Shown: piece after piece, positions 52,561 through 61,058 of the stretch
How positions within the stretch are numbered: position 1 is the first letter of the stretch
Layout of the letters: each line of letters starts with the position of its first letter
Assembly: GCA_963794655.1 (NCBI GenBank)
Contig: CAWCEV010000006.1
Location: forward strand, 124,001 to 188,000
Length of the DNA: 64,000 nt
Direction of reading: 5' to 3'
DNA from: Roseiarcus sp963794655
GTDB taxonomy: Bacteria; Pseudomonadota; Alphaproteobacteria; Rhizobiales; Beijerinckiaceae
Notes under the pieces: model-generated
Database searches by the model: none
Seen by the model: only the letters and a program-made list of their open reading frames with translations
Told to the model about the DNA's origin: nothing
Made by a program: the position numbers and the translations under genes

Positions 52561-52572
52561 GGCGCGGCGCGC

Positions 52573-53559
52573 TCATTTGACTTTCGCAGGCTCCGGCTGG
52601 CCCTGCCGCGATTTGGCGCCGGCGCCCTGCAGCCAAACGGTCGCGTTTTTCGGATCGAACACGATCGTGCCGAAAACTCCGAGGAACGAAGCGCCAAGCT
52701 GGGCGGCCGGCTCGGTCATGTCCGCGATGCCGCCGCATGCGTCGGGCGGCTTCACGATCAAATGGAAATCGTCGATGTGCACGATCGCCCTGCCGTGCTC
52801 GTCCTCGATTTGAAGCGCATGGCCCTCGACCGTGTAGCGCGGCCGTCGCTCGCGGCCGTCACAGGTCCAGATGTCGATGTCGCCCGCCCGGTCGAGTTTG
52901 ATTCCGCTCGCGGCGAGGCGCTCGAACATCGCCTTGTTGATGTCGACCGAGTGGGCGTAGACGGCGTCCTCATACCCGGTGTCGATTTGCGCGAAGGCGC
53001 GAACCTCTCCCAGACGGACGAAAACGACGGGCACATTGGGAAAACGCGCGCCGGCTGAAGGCTCGGACGAAAAGAACCCCTTCTGTGCGATCGGAACGAG
53101 GCCGCGCGCGACCAGAGCCTCGCGCGCGCACGGCTCGGCGCCGAGATAGGCCGCGTCGGCGGTCAGTTCCACAGTCAGATGCGACAGGAGATTGGCGCCG
53201 ATGACGCCGAGCTGGCCTTTCTCCGGTTGCCGCAGCAGGCCATAGCGCGCGAGATGAAAATCGCCACGCTCGACGCCGGGCAGCGAGATTGCCGCCGACC
53301 GGGCCGCGCCGTCCGGACCCGGGAATGCGTCGGCCGACAAGGAGCTCCGCGTCGCTCCGTAATCGAGGAGGAACGGGCCGGTCGTCCCGTCCGCAGTCAA
53401 TTCGACATAGGGAGACGTTCCGTCGGGAACGCTGACCCTCGCGTACAGGCGCCCGCCGCAGAGCGCCTTCTGATCCTGATCTGCGATCGCCATGCCGCCA
53501 GCGAATATAAGCGCGGCAAGCCCCGCGAACGAGAGAGAGATGGTCCTGACGATCGCCAT
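52573..53559 (-). CDS. Exported protein resembling a bilobed aspartic (retropepsin-like) protease
   Basis: 328 residues with a Sec signal peptide (ISLSFAGLAALIFAGGMAIA). The mature part has two lobes, each with a protease-like turn: LLDYGATRSSL (near 85) and AQIDTGYEDAVY (near 195). The first has Tyr in place of Thr of the D-T-G triad. Cysteines occur near the N-terminus and in PCARE, WTCDG and DACGG, suggesting disulphides. Probably periplasmic; proteolytic activity is inference. Convergent with the desaturase (12 bases). Confidence 0.8.
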   Translation of the reverse strand: MAIVRTISLSFAGLAALIFAGGMAIADQDQKALCGGRLYARVSVPDGTSPYVELTADGTTGPFLLDYGATRSSLSADAFPGPDGAARSAAISLPGVERGDFHLARYGLLRQPEKGQLGVIGANLLSHLTVELTADAAYLGAEPCAREALVARGLVPIAQKGFFSSEPSAGARFPNVPVVFVRLGEVRAFAQIDTGYEDAVYAHSVDINKAMFERLAASGIKLDRAGDIDIWTCDGRERRPRYTVEGHALQIEDEHGRAIVHIDDFHLIVKPPDACGGIADMTEPAAQLGASFLGVFGTIVFDPKNATVWLQGAGAKSRQGQPEPAKVK

Positions 53560-53666
53560 GCGATTGGGTTAGGATCGCCGCCGGGGGGCCTGTCAATGGC
53601 GCCCCGCTGCTGCTTTGGGGTCTCCGGCGGCTCCGCGTATGTCTCTCGTGCGCAAGGGTTCCGCAG

Positions 53667-54659
53667 ATGTCCCAATCTCAATCGCCGATCAATTACCGGC
53701 TCGGGAGCCTCTATGCGGTCATCACCGCGCTTCTCTACTCGACCCAGGAGCCGTTTTCATTTCCCGCCGCCAGGCATCTCAACACCTTCCAGTTCGTGTG
53801 CGTGACTCAGATCGCGCTTTTGATCTCCATTCCGATGCTGATTTCGCGCCCGGCGAGCCGTCATGCCTTCCTCGGCCTGATTCGGGACCGCTCCAATTAC
53901 GGACCCCTCGTGGCCATCTTCGCCATCGGGATGTCTGGACTGCTGCTTTACAACCTCGGCCTCAGCCACGCCCACCCGATCATCATTTCCGCCATCCTCA
54001 ACCTCTCGCCGTTCTGGGGGGCGCTGGTCGCGCTCATCATCTCGCGCGTGCCGATCCCGATTTCGCCCGGGACATTTTTCGGCTGCTTCGCCGGCGCCTT
54101 TCTCGGGGCGATGGTGGTCGCCTGGAGCCAGCTCAGCGATGCCGACAAGCCCGCCCTCAGCGAATTGGCCGACAATTTCGTCCACGGCAGCTGGGTCTAT
54201 GCAATTCCTGTCCCGCTGTGCTCGGCGCTTGGCGGAACGCTGGTCGGCAAGTGGTTCGGGAGATACGACAAATCAGCGGCGATCGCGGCCAATTTCCTGT
54301 TCGCCAACGTCATCCTGATTCCCGCCTGCCTCGTCATCCTCGCTTTGCGGGGCGAGCTCAACTTCGACCAACTGCCGGCGATGATCCTGATGGTCGTCGG
54401 CACCATCCTCGCCTCGTCGGTCGGGCGGGTGATCTATCAGGTATCGCTGACCGTGACCGGCGGCGACAACGGCTTCGTCACCATGTTCTGGAACTTGGTT
54501 CCGGCGCTGACTGCGGTCGTTTCGCTCATTCTCTCGCGCTGGATCGCGGATGAGCATTTCGCCATCAACCCGACCTTCTTCGTCGGCTCGCTGGTGATCG
54601 GCTCGGCGTTGCTGCTGTTCTCGATCTTCTCGTGGCGACGGCCCGCCGAGCGCGGGTAA
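53667..54659 (+). CDS. EamA-family (DMT superfamily) transporter
   Basis: 330 residues with about ten transmembrane helices in two EamA repeats (about 12-150 and 170-320). LYAVITALLYSTQEPFSF and SAILNLSPFWGALVALI are typical. Exports metabolites such as amino acids; substrate unknown. Single gene. Confidence 0.92.
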   Translation: MSQSQSPINYRLGSLYAVITALLYSTQEPFSFPAARHLNTFQFVCVTQIALLISIPMLISRPASRHAFLGLIRDRSNYGPLVAIFAIGMSGLLLYNLGLSHAHPIIISAILNLSPFWGALVALIISRVPIPISPGTFFGCFAGAFLGAMVVAWSQLSDADKPALSELADNFVHGSWVYAIPVPLCSALGGTLVGKWFGRYDKSAAIAANFLFANVILIPACLVILALRGELNFDQLPAMILMVVGTILASSVGRVIYQVSLTVTGGDNGFVTMFWNLVPALTAVVSLILSRWIADEHFAINPTFFVGSLVIGSALLLFSIFSWRRPAERG

Positions 54660-54756
54660 AGCGAGCGGCGCTAAGAGGCCGCCGGGATCGCGATCCCGGA
54701 GGACGCGTGCGGGCCAACGTCAGCCCGCCAGCGATCAGGATGAAGATCAGGCAAGG

Positions 54757-55539
54757 TCATATGTCGTCGGGTCCAGGAAGGAGAGGCGGACAAACGATCT
54801 CCCAACTAGCAGCGTCAAAGCCGAGACTTTCAGCGGCGTTTCTCTCGGTGTCGGACAGCTCGGCCCAGTTTCTCGACGACGATGACACGCCGGCGGAATC
54901 GTCAGTTTCCCACAGAGCGCGGGACCACCCGAGGGCCTCCCAAGCTTGCTTTTCGGCGCTGGACAGTTGATCCCAGTCAAAATCGTTCCAAACACATACG
55001 CTTACGACGCGGCGAATTTCCTCGGCGGGCGCGGCGGCGACGCCAGCCGAACAAGCGATATCCCAATTTTCCGCGGCATAGCCGAGGCTTCCGGCGGCGC
55101 TCCTCTCAGCGTCGGACAGCTCGGACCAATCCTTCGACGACGATGGCGCGCGGGTCGAATTGCCAGTCTTCCAGAGCGCGCTGGACCAGCCCAGGGTTTC
55201 CCAGGCTTGTCTCTCCGCATGGGACAATTGATCCCAGTCGAAACCGTCCCAATCACATACGCTTGCGACGTGACGAATTCCGTCGGCGGGCGCGTGGGCG
55301 ACATGCGGTTTGACTCGATGGTATCCTGCGGCTCGGGGTTTCCCCAATGCCGGCGGCGCAACAGTTTTGAGGCCAGCCGCCGGAGGTTCCTTGGAGGGCT
55401 GGGCGGCAGTTGCCGGGCCAGCCGCCGGAGGGTCCGCGGACGGCTGTGCGGCAGTCGCGAGGCCGGTCAGAACAATGAGCCCGGCTAGAGCGAACGCAGG
55501 CGCGACGGTGCGGCGGCCGTATCCGAAACCAATGTTCAT
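54757..55539 (-). CDS. Exported protein with four tryptophan-bracketed helical repeats
   Basis: 260 residues. ATG 55539 has GGAGGG just upstream and gives a signal peptide (TVAPAFALAGLIVLTGLATAA). A Pro/Ala-rich linker with repeated PSxxPPAAG is followed by two copies of an 80-residue unit, each made of two W-x-x-LS-x-x-E-x-x-A-x-x-x-LG-x5-W repeats: DWDQLSHAERQAWETLGWSS, DWSELSDAERSAAGSLGYAA, DWDQLSSAEKQAWEALGWSR and NWAELSDTERNAAESLGFDA. One Cys before and one at the end of each 80-residue unit suggest a disulphide per unit. Function unknown. It lies just outside the island boundary. Confidence 0.8.
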   Translation of the reverse strand: MNIGFGYGRRTVAPAFALAGLIVLTGLATAAQPSADPPAAGPATAAQPSKEPPAAGLKTVAPPALGKPRAAGYHRVKPHVAHAPADGIRHVASVCDWDGFDWDQLSHAERQAWETLGWSSALWKTGNSTRAPSSSKDWSELSDAERSAAGSLGYAAENWDIACSAGVAAAPAEEIRRVVSVCVWNDFDWDQLSSAEKQAWEALGWSRALWETDDSAGVSSSSRNWAELSDTERNAAESLGFDAASWEIVCPPLLPGPDDI

Positions 55540-55773
55540 GGGCCCTCCCATGGCGCCCGCGCGTGTCAGCGCACGACCGTACCAGTAGAAATACCCAAAA
55601 CCACGCCTGCCGGTCTGCGCAATAGGTATGACTACCCGGGAACGGACCATGCTGCGAAACCTGTCACGAAAAATCTGGAAGGCGCATCGCGCATCACGCC
55701 GCGCCTTCCGCTAGCTATGTGCCATCTCGGCCGTCAGCAGTGAAACCGCAAATCCATTAAGTCGTTGAAAATG

Positions 55774-55819
55774 CTGGTGCTGCAAGAGAGGATTGAACTC
55801 TTGACCTCTCCCTTACCAA
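55774..55819. repeat. att site (left), displaced 3' half of tRNA-Thr
   Basis: 46 bases identical at 45 positions to 60643-60688 (single difference t55802 versus c60671). It runs from the CCA end to the anticodon loop of the tRNA and stops there, the usual crossover area of tyrosine recombinases that use the anticodon loop. It marks the left end of the island. Confidence 0.85.
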
Positions 55820-55947
55820 AACACAGCGCCCGCAGGTGGCCTTTGATAACATTAAATTCCGTATGCGCACTTCGCCGACTTTCGCGCTCTGTTCGCGTAT
55901 TTGCGGGGCCCACTCGCACGGGTACGAACCGCGCGGACCGTGAGGAC

Positions 55948-55963
55948 ATGACTTGCACGTCAT
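55948..55963. promoter_or_regulatory. Dyad upstream of the XRE-ASCH gene
   Basis: ATGAC (55948-55952) and GTCAT (55959-55963) are inverted arms around six bases, 40 bases before the start codon. A likely autoregulatory operator for the XRE domain. A weak TTGCAC lies inside the dyad. Confidence 0.4.
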
Positions 55964-56003
55964 AGGGGTCGCATATTAGAATCACGGCTGCGGGAAGGCA
56001 CGA

Positions 56004-56795
56004 ATGAAACCAAAGCGGCGCAAGGCGGAGGATACCCCATTTGGGGGTTTTGGGTCGCTGCTCGAAAACCTGCGCCTGCACCGCGGTATTTCGCAAGTTA
56101 AGCTGGCTGAGAAAATGGAAATGGGGCAGTCGGCGCTGTCTCACCTAGAGCATCGTGACGACATCCACCTCTCGACATTGACTGAATACGTCGATTCCCT
56201 CGGTGGCTCCCTAAGTATCAATGTGAAGTTCGGTGACGGCGAGACCGTCACGTTGCTGAACGGTAGTCGCGCCTCTGGCGCTGCCGACGTATCAGGGGCC
56301 GCTGATGACGGCGGCCAAATGGCTCTGCCAACGATCCTCGGCCCTGAGCAGCGGCGTCCGTCGAGGGATATTTTGTTCAGCATCCGCCCGGTTCACGCCG
56401 AGAAAATCCTCAAGGGCAGAAAAACGGTCGAGTTGCGCCGCCGGTTTGCGAATGCCGTAACCCCCGGCACGCTCGCTCTGATATACAGCACGAGTCCAAC
56501 GAGCGCTCTGATAGGCTCAGTGAGAATCAAAGCCGTTCAGTGCACGGATTTATCCAGTCTCTGGAAAACCCACCGGAAGGCTGCTTGCCTCGACAGGAGC
56601 GATTTCGAGGCTTATTTCACTGGCCTTCAAAGAGGATACGCTATTATTCTTGATTCGCCCCGACCGCTTGAACGACCGGTTGGATTGACGGAGCTGCGGA
56701 AGCGCTTTGGATTCGAGCCGCCCCAATCGTATCAGTATGCATCGCCGCGCATACGCGGGCTTATAGAGAATGAGTGGCCGCAAGCTCCTCATTGA
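56004..56795 (+). CDS. XRE-HTH / ASCH-domain protein, first gene of island cassette
   Basis: 263 residues. N-terminal XRE helix-turn-helix (LLENLRLHRGISQVKLAEKM, GQSALSHLEHRDD), with LSTLTEYVDSLGGSLSINV typical of HigA-like antitoxin regulators. The C-terminal part (about 120-250) is an ASCH/PUA-like RNA-binding domain: ILFSIRPVHAEKILKGRKTV and the diagnostic GRKTVELR (GxKxxxxR). The last 26 bases overlap the next gene, so both are translationally coupled. Probably an antitoxin-like regulator of the PIN-GNAT protein; this role is inference. Confidence 0.88.
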   Translation: MKPKRRKAEDTPFGGFGSLLENLRLHRGISQVKLAEKMEMGQSALSHLEHRDDIHLSTLTEYVDSLGGSLSINVKFGDGETVTLLNGSRASGAADVSGAADDGGQMALPTILGPEQRRPSRDILFSIRPVHAEKILKGRKTVELRRRFANAVTPGTLALIYSTSPTSALIGSVRIKAVQCTDLSSLWKTHRKAACLDRSDFEAYFTGLQRGYAIILDSPRPLERPVGLTELRKRFGFEPPQSYQYASPRIRGLIENEWPQAPH

Positions 56796-57054
56796 TACGA
56801 ACGTCTTCATAGGTCTCGAAGACGAGCGTGAAGTTGCTCCGGAATTCGCAACCTTGCAGCAGCTGTGTGCCCAGCACGGCGTGAGGATATTCATCCACGA
56901 GCGGGCCGCCGAGGACATAGGCCGCGACCGCGACACCAAACGTCGCGCCATTTCCCTCAGCAAAATTCGGAAGTTCGAACATCTCAAACGGGTAAGCCAA
57001 CCGTCGAAGGCCGATCTAGAAGCCAAGTTCGGCGCCATGCCGAAGCCGACTGAT
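56770..57054 (+). pseudogene. PIN-GNAT-PUA/ASCH-like gene, 5' fragment (interrupted by IS110)
   Basis: 95 codons encoding the first half of a PIN nuclease domain: KLLIDTNVFIGLEDE with the first catalytic Asp9, and RIFIHERAAEDIGRD with the acidic second position. The frame continues into IS sequence and ends at 57243. Removing 57055-58638 joins codon GAT (57054) to CAC (58639) in frame, giving the segment KPTDHIPDNDEVD and a 525-residue protein. It overlaps the XRE-ASCH gene by 26 bases. Confidence 0.85.
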
Positions 57055-57161
57055 GTGATCGACAAGTGTTTTTTTGCTGGATCTGAGCTATTTTCCTCTC
57101 GCGCATGGGTGACCGCGCGGCGAAGAGCAGGGCGCGAGGCGCAAGCCCTGCCGCGCAGCCT

Positions 57162-58391
57162 TCATCGTCGCACCTCGGTTGCGGCGCCCGTGCGCACTCC
57201 CTTGAGACCACGCGGATTCCAACCGGAGACGAAGCGCGCGTAGGCCGTCTCGGCTTGCTCGATCCACCTGCGCTCCTGATCGCGATGGCTCTTGATATTG
57301 TAAGCGTGAGCTGCGCCTCTTTGGCCGCGTTCGGCTTTATAACCCGCCTTCAGCTCCAAATCGCGCAGCTTCCTGGCGTGCAGCGCCGGTCGGGCCCACA
57401 CGTAGCTTTCACCTTTGCTCAGCAGATGCCAGATGAGGACCGCGAGCTTGCGGGCGGTCGCGACAGCGGCGACATGCTGACCGCGGCGGGCGCGGACTCG
57501 CAGGAAGAACGCACGCAACGGACCCGGCGCTCGCGCTGCCGCCCAGGCGGCCTCGACGAGCATGCCTCGGGCATGGCCGCGGCCCTGCTTGGTGATCCGG
57601 CCGTGATAAGCCGGTCCAGGACCTGACTGTCTGACGCTTGGGTTGAGGCCGAGATAGCTCACCAGCTTCTGCGACTGCTCGAAGCGTCCCACGTCGCCGA
57701 TCGCGGCCACGATGGCGAGCGCCACCACCATGTCGACCCCTGGGATTGTCATCAGGCGTTTGACGCCCTCGTCCCCTAACGCCGAACGGGCAAGGTCACG
57801 CTCGATGACCTTGAGGTCCTCGCCGAGCCGATCGAACTCGCGCAGATGCCGTTCGACGGCAAGCCGTTCGTCCTCCGGCAAGACCTGGTGAAAAAGCCAT
57901 GCCCGCCCGCTGGCCCCGCACAGATCGGCGTGCGGGCAGGAGGGGATCAAGTGGCTGTGCAGGATCGACTGGATGATGTTCTTCAAGCGCGATCGCTGCC
58001 GGACGATCTGGTTACGCCGGGTCACCTGCCGGCGGAGCGCCTGAGTCGGCTCATCCGGAATCCAGACTTCGGGCAGAAAGCCGCTCGCATAAAGTTGGGC
58101 GAGCACGCTGGCGTCGATCGTATCGGTTTTGATCTTCGCATGAGCGATGACGCGCACTTGCTTGGGGTTTGCGATCACGACTTTCTTGACGTGCGGCGCG
58201 ATCACCGCAGCGACCGAGGCTGCGTTGCCGGTCGCTTCGACGACAACGATGTCCTCCTTGGCGAGCTTCTTTGCGAAAGCCTCGAGAAGATGGCGGCGCA
58301 TGTCGACACGCCCCAGCCGCTTGAGCTTGCCGTCGTCCCAGGCCACCGCCTCGGCGAAGGCGCGGTGGATATCCAGACCAATAATCCGCAT
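57162..58391 (-). CDS. IS110-family transposase (DEDD / bridge-RNA-guided recombinase)
   Basis: 409 residues, normal length. N-terminal RuvC-like DEDD domain: IIGLDIHRAFAEAVAW (Asp), DIVVVEATGNAASVA (Glu), KIKTDTIDASVLAQL (Asp pair). C-terminal Transposase_20 domain with LMTIPGVDMVVALAIVAAIG, VSYLGLNPSVRQSGPG and HGRITKQGRGHARGML, which carries the catalytic serine region. Appears intact, so the element may still be mobile. Confidence 0.96.
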   Translation of the reverse strand: MRIIGLDIHRAFAEAVAWDDGKLKRLGRVDMRRHLLEAFAKKLAKEDIVVVEATGNAASVAAVIAPHVKKVVIANPKQVRVIAHAKIKTDTIDASVLAQLYASGFLPEVWIPDEPTQALRRQVTRRNQIVRQRSRLKNIIQSILHSHLIPSCPHADLCGASGRAWLFHQVLPEDERLAVERHLREFDRLGEDLKVIERDLARSALGDEGVKRLMTIPGVDMVVALAIVAAIGDVGRFEQSQKLVSYLGLNPSVRQSGPGPAYHGRITKQGRGHARGMLVEAAWAAARAPGPLRAFFLRVRARRGQHVAAVATARKLAVLIWHLLSKGESYVWARPALHARKLRDLELKAGYKAERGQRGAAHAYNIKSHRDQERRWIEQAETAYARFVSGWNPRGLKGVRTGAATEVRR

Positions 58392-58638
58392 GGTTGCTCC
58401 TCCGTCTCTGTTCGTTCATGGCGGGAGCTGGCGGGCAACACGACATCTACTGATCCGCGCTCACGGCGCATCCGGGAAAGTCGCAAGGGGCGGCCATGTA
58501 ACGAGCTCGGGCTCTCAGCCCACTGTCTGTCGACGGCCTGCCCGCACCTTCGTGCTCCCGGCGCCCCGTGTCCAGGATGGGCTCACCATATCGCCATCTC
58601 CCTTTCGGAAACAGGCGGACAGCAAGGCGCCGACGGAT
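58392..58638 (-). ncRNA. Candidate bridge-RNA region of the IS110 element
   Basis: 247 non-coding bases upstream of the transposase on its strand. No independent reading frame is convincing. The length and position match the left end of IS110-group elements in which a structured RNA of about 170-200 nt is encoded. Exact RNA ends and loops cannot be set by eye. Confidence 0.4.
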
Positions 58639-59931
58639 CACATACCGGATAACGATGAGGTCGATGTCGCGCTCCTGTATGCGCTCGACATCAATGCAGT
58701 CGATTTCCTCATCACTCAGGACCAGGGCATACACGCCCGTGCGAGGCGGCCATCAGTGGCCCTTGGCAACCGAGTCCTTGTTGTATCGGACGCAGTTGCC
58801 TGGTTACGGGCGTCATTCGAGTCGCAACAGGTACGGCTCCCTCTCGTAGAAGAAGTTCCAGCCCATTCCGTGCCGCTCAATGACGAAATCTTCGACAGCT
58901 TGCGTGAAGGCTATCCGGGCTTTGATGAATGGTGGCGCACAAAATGCGTTCCGGATCATAGGCCATGTTGGGTCGTGTCGATTGACGGGGAAATTGCAGG
59001 ACTTGTTGTCAGGAAGGAGGAAACGCATGCGCAAGCTAAAACACGTCACGCGGGTCCCAAAATACTCAAGGTTTGCACCTTTAAGGTGAAGCCGAAATTC
59101 AGGGGTGAGAAACTGGGGGAGCTGCTGCTTAAGCAGATCCTTTGGTTCGTTCAGAGGAACGCATTTGATCTAGTTTACCTGACGACGTTCGATAACCAGA
59201 CCATTCTGATCGACGTATTGCAGTACTATGGTTTTGCAATGACCGGCGCGAACGACCTAGGCGAAGGGATTTACGAAAAAGCGCTCTCGCGCGACCAGTT
59301 GGTGCCCACAACAAACGACGATCTGTTCGACCTAGCGCGATTAAATTACCCTCGGTTCGCCGCACGGTCGCCCGCGAGAGCGTTTTGCATTCCGATCAAG
59401 AGCGAATTCCACGACATCTTGTTCCCGGAGCTCGCGAACAAGGTTCCAAAACTGCAGTTGGATTTATTCGCTGACCAAAACCTTAGTCGCGGTGGTCAGG
59501 CCACGCGACGCCCCGGCAATACGATAAGAAAGGTCTATCTTTGCAGGGCGATGACACAGCAATTGCAACCGGGTTCGGTCGTGCTCTTCTATCGATCGCT
59601 CTCGCCTGGTTATGTCGCTTCGCAAAGTATCACCAGCGTTGGAGTCGTGGAGGACATGCATCAAGCCACAAGCCTCGATGATCTGGTTCGTCTGACGGGA
59701 AAACGGTCAGTCTATAGCGAGGCACAGCTCGCGGCGTTCGAGGCCACCGCGCAGCGACCAGTCAAAGTCGTCGACTTTTTACTTGCCGGCCATATCGAGC
59801 CTTCCATCAACCTAAATGAATTGATGCGTCTGGGCGTATTCAGGGGAGGACCGCCGCAATCGATCAGCGGCTTGACGGAGGAGAGATTTGAGCCTGTCCG
59901 TGACCGCATGAGATTCGGTTTCGCGGTCTAG
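58639..59931 (+). pseudogene. PIN-GNAT-PUA/ASCH-like gene, 3' fragment
   Basis: 430 codons completing the interrupted gene. The start of this piece finishes the PIN domain (DNDEVDVALLYALDINAVDF, LITQDQGIHARA with the remaining catalytic Asp residues). A GNAT acetyltransferase follows: VCTFKVKPKFRGEKLGELLL (acetyl-CoA loop RGEKLG) and YLTTFDNQTILIDVLQYYGF. The last about 150 residues (IRKVYLCRAMTQQLQPGSVV, LFYRSLSPGY, ITSVGVVEDM) look like a PUA/ASCH/EVE fold. It has lost its own promoter and start; no good internal start is visible, and an open frame back to 58147 is antisense IS sequence. Its stop overlaps the kinase start by one base. Confidence 0.8.
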
Positions 59932-60485
59932 TGGCAAAGGTTGTCGTTGTCTTCGGGCTCTCAGGCGTCGGCAAAAGCTGGATGATATCCCAATATGTCG
60001 CGTCGGCAAATGTTGCGCATATACAGGCCAGCCGACTGATGCGTGATGCTAAAGCTGCATTGGCTGGGAGGCCGGTCACATCTGAAAATCTACGTCGTGG
60101 ACCGGTGTTAGATAATCAAGGACTTCTCACGGATGCGTTCGCCAAGGTCCTCGCCGAGGAAGCGCTCCCAATCATCTTCGACGGACATTGTCTGATTGAC
60201 GCAGGTGAACATGATATCGAGATTCCGGTTGACGTTATCCGTCAGCTTCATGCGTCCGGCATCGTGCTCGTTTGGGCTCCGCCTGACGAGATTGCGATGC
60301 GTCGTGAAAGCGATATCTCACGTGAGCGGCCGGTTCGTACTGTCGATGTCTTGGCGGCCCAGCAGGATAGATGCGTTGCCATATGCAGCGATTATGCAGA
60401 GCAGTTGGGAATCAAATTTGAGCGAGTTCGTGCCGGCGATGAGAACGGCTTTGCGCAATCTGTGAGCCAATTTCTACTGCCATAA
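59931..60485 (+). CDS. P-loop kinase-like protein, third gene of island cassette
   Basis: 184 residues. Walker A VVFGLSGVGKSWM at the N-terminus, IIFDGHCLIDAGEHDIEIP in the middle, and VLVWAPPDEIAMRR followed by an Arg-rich lid, the layout of archaeal adenylate-kinase (AdkA)-like or other small nucleotide kinases. GTG start at 59931 shares a base with the preceding TAG, so it belongs to the same operon. Role unknown. After the IS insertion its transcription may be reduced. Confidence 0.85.
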   Translation: MAKVVVVFGLSGVGKSWMISQYVASANVAHIQASRLMRDAKAALAGRPVTSENLRRGPVLDNQGLLTDAFAKVLAEEALPIIFDGHCLIDAGEHDIEIPVDVIRQLHASGIVLVWAPPDEIAMRRESDISRERPVRTVDVLAAQQDRCVAICSDYAEQLGIKFERVRAGDENGFAQSVSQFLLP

Positions 60486-60642
60486 TTGCTGCGCTTCGTA
60501 ATCTTGAAGATTATTCCGTCCGATACTTGGTACAAGGTATCTAACCGAGGTCGTATTCGGACCGTCAAGGCCGCTGGATGCTGGGGGCTGGTCAGAGCCA
60601 ACTGGCCCCGGAAACCTCTACCGGCAAAATCGAGCTAAGTGA
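60486..60642. other. Island right border, non-coding
   Basis: 157 bases between the kinase gene and the tRNA. A small hairpin AATCTT-G-AAGATT (60500-60512 region) follows the kinase stop and may end the transcript. No integrase gene is here, although this is the usual place beside the tRNA. Confidence 0.5.
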
Positions 60643-60718
<76 letters not shown>

Positions 60719-60800
60719 GTCTTTTGAGCGCCAATGGCGCCAGCCAAGTGTTGCGGTTCCTGCCATAGGCGGGGGCCGGTGGCAAGGCGGAGGCGCTGCG

Positions 60801-61058
60801 TTAGCGCCAGTGGCCAGCCAGGACGAGCGCGCGGTCGACGATCGCCCTCGCGGCGCCGGACGGCGACATTTCCAGATTGCCGGTCTGAACGCCGTCGAGA
60901 TAGGCGTGAAGCGCGTCCTTGCCCTCGCCGCCGACGATCTTGTCGTAGAGCGTCTCGGCATAGGCGAAGAGTTCGCCCTCGTTGCAATCGGCCGGCAGGT
61001 CCCAGGTGTTCTTCATCACATTGAGGATCTCGCCGATCCGGGCCGTCTTGTCGCTCAT
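60801..61058 (-). CDS. Small cytoplasmic protein of unknown function
   Basis: 85 residues, helical, acidic: MSDKTARIGEILNVMKNTWD, CNEGELFAYAETLYDKIVGG. No family recognised. ATG 61058 is chosen because GGGAGG lies nine bases upstream; ATG 61067 touches that site. Single gene next to the tRNA, outside the island. Confidence 0.7.
   Translation of the reverse strand: MSDKTARIGEILNVMKNTWDLPADCNEGELFAYAETLYDKIVGGEGKDALHAYLDGVQTGNLEMSPSGAARAIVDRALVLAGHWR

Larger units (their letters stand above)
55540..56003. other. Island left border region
   Basis: 464 bases. Contains the chromosomal promoter of the repeat-protein gene, the displaced tRNA-Thr fragment (55774-55819) and the promoter/operator of the island cassette. 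Short open frames here (55734-56144 minus, 55765-55965 plus) are not supported as genes. No integrase remnant seen. Confidence 0.6.
57055..58638 (-). mobile_element. IS110-family insertion sequence, about 1584 bp
   Basis: Boundaries are inferred from restoring the PIN reading frame: CCGACTGAT ends at 57054 and CCGACGGAT ends at 58638, so the true ends may shift by a few bases within this shared segment. No terminal inverted repeats and no clear target duplication, as expected for IS110. On the minus strand the element has about 247 non-coding bases before the transposase (58392-58638) and 107 after (57055-57161). In IS110-group elements the long upstream end encodes the bridge RNA that pairs with target and donor DNA. 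Confidence 0.85.

Noticed and set aside
55734..56144. Minus-strand frame across the left att site and the XRE start
   Set aside because: Crosses the tRNA fragment and the promoter; no plausible start site or similarity to an integrase.
57055..57243. C-terminal 62 residues of the PIN open frame
   Set aside because: Arg-rich translation of IS110 end sequence read antisense; not part of the original protein.
58147..58638. Open frame that seems to extend the GNAT gene upstream to 58147
   Set aside because: This part is antisense to the IS110 transposase and its upstream end; only the segment from about 58639 has PIN similarity.
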